Assembly: GCA_020721005.1 (NCBI GenBank)
Contig: DYNP01000007.1
Coordinates: forward strand, 163,669-227,668
Direction of reading: 5' to 3'
Origin: Thiomargarita sp.
Lineage (GTDB): Bacteria; Pseudomonadota; Gammaproteobacteria; Beggiatoales; Beggiatoaceae
Length of the DNA stretch: 64,000 nt
Shown here: positions 63,588 to 64,000 of the stretch, in pieces
How the letters are laid out: every line of letters starts with the position of its first letter
Numbering within the stretch: position 1 is the first letter of the stretch
Notes under the pieces: model-generated
Told to the model about the DNA's origin: nothing
Database searches by the model: none
What the model saw: the letters and a program-made list of their open reading frames with translations, nothing else
Made by a program: the position numbers and the translations under genes

Positions 63588-64000
63588 GGAGTGGAGGCTT
63601 TAGCCAGCCAACGGTAAGTCCTTGGAGTAGAGGCTTTAGCCGGTCAGCGGTAAGTCTTTGGAGTGGAGGCTTTAGCCGGTCAGCGGTAAGTTTTTGGAGT
63701 GGAGGCTTTAGCTGGCCAGCGGTAGGTCCTTGGAGTGGAGGCTTTAGCCGGTCAGCGGTAAGTCCTTGGAGTAGAGGCTTTAGCCGGTCAGCGGTAAGCT
63801 CTTGGAGTGGAAGCTTTAGCCGGTCAGCGGTAAGTCCTTGGAGTGGAGGCTTTAGCCGGTCAGCGGTAAGTCTTTGGAGTGGAGGCTTTAGCCGGTCAGC
63901 GGTAAGTCTTTGGAGTGGAGGCTTTAGCCGGTCAGCGGTAAGTCTTTGGAGTGGAGGCTTTAGCCGGTCAGCGGTAAGTCTTTGGAGTGGAGGCTTTAGC
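63588..64000. repeat. 36-bp tandem repeat array, at least 11 units, cut by the window end
   Basis: Units every 36 bp from 63588: GGAGTGGAGGCTTTAGCCGG + TCAGCGGTAAGTCTTT, with small variations (TCCTT, TTTTT, GAAGC, CAGCCAACGG in the first unit). Eleven full units and part of a twelfth are visible; more probably follow. Same core as the arrays at 18.4-18.9, 39.9 and 42.1 kb. No spacers, so not a CRISPR. Confidence 0.97.

Noticed and set aside
63588..64000. CRISPR array (36-bp periodic repeat)
   Set aside because: Units abut each other with no unique spacers, and the varying bases are scattered within the unit; it is a tandem minisatellite.

Overview
The window looks like chromosomal DNA of a gammaproteobacterium, probably a large sulfur bacterium of the Thiotrichales (Beggiatoa/Thioploca-like). 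This is inference. It rests on the gene order ispE, tRNA-Gln, prs, rplY, pth; a ybgC-tolQRAB-pal-cpoB cluster next to ruvB; the gshA family known from sulfur and iron oxidisers; a RuBisCO-like protein; a multi-PAS protein; and many short tandem repeats with a GGCTTTAGCCGG core.

Layout. 1-10.2 kb: a partial surface/envelope protein (propeller, two DUF11 domains, two copies of a C-terminal module), a small inverted-repeat element, a protein made of about twelve PAS units with no output domain, and a type I secretion ABC transporter. 10.3-14.7 kb (minus strand): a housekeeping block with ispE, tRNA-Gln, prs, rplY and pth. 14.7-20.3 kb (plus): a hydrolase, an M23 lipoprotein, an RhlE-type helicase, a phage gp49-like protein, two opposed repeat arrays and purD. 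20.3-23.1 kb: a scrap region between two copies of a roughly 170-190 bp direct repeat, holding a 5'-truncated LRR gene, a YafQ-type toxin-antitoxin pair, a transposase remnant and a broken pilin copy. 23.4-25.9 kb: the intact pilin gene, a strong terminator and a GT-C/TPR membrane protein that may glycosylate pilin.

26.2-33.8 kb: PhoH/PIN ATPase, peroxiredoxin, a small GTPase with its Roadblock partner, then a compact minus-strand operon of half-transketolase, RuBisCO-like protein and gshA. 34-42 kb (minus): ruvB, ybgC and the whole Tol-Pal cluster; ruvB carries a 330-residue intein in its P-loop, and its last codons lie inside the repeat family. 42.4-45.5 kb (plus): a membrane Ser/Thr kinase, a degenerate copy of its tail and an M23 peptidase. 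45.6-57.9 kb: mobile remnants, a glycosyltransferase next to an antiporter fragment, yjbQ, proS, a porin, engB, an HMGL-type aldolase, murU, an SMR transporter and gyrA.

58.0-60.2 kb: a zero-gap two-gene unit, a PD-(D/E)XK (HsdR_N-like) nuclease domain fused to ParA, followed by a ParB-fold plus helix-hairpin-helix protein. This is the best candidate here for an undescribed system. The window ends with a secreted unknown protein, a TM2 membrane protein and a 36-bp tandem repeat array that runs off the edge.
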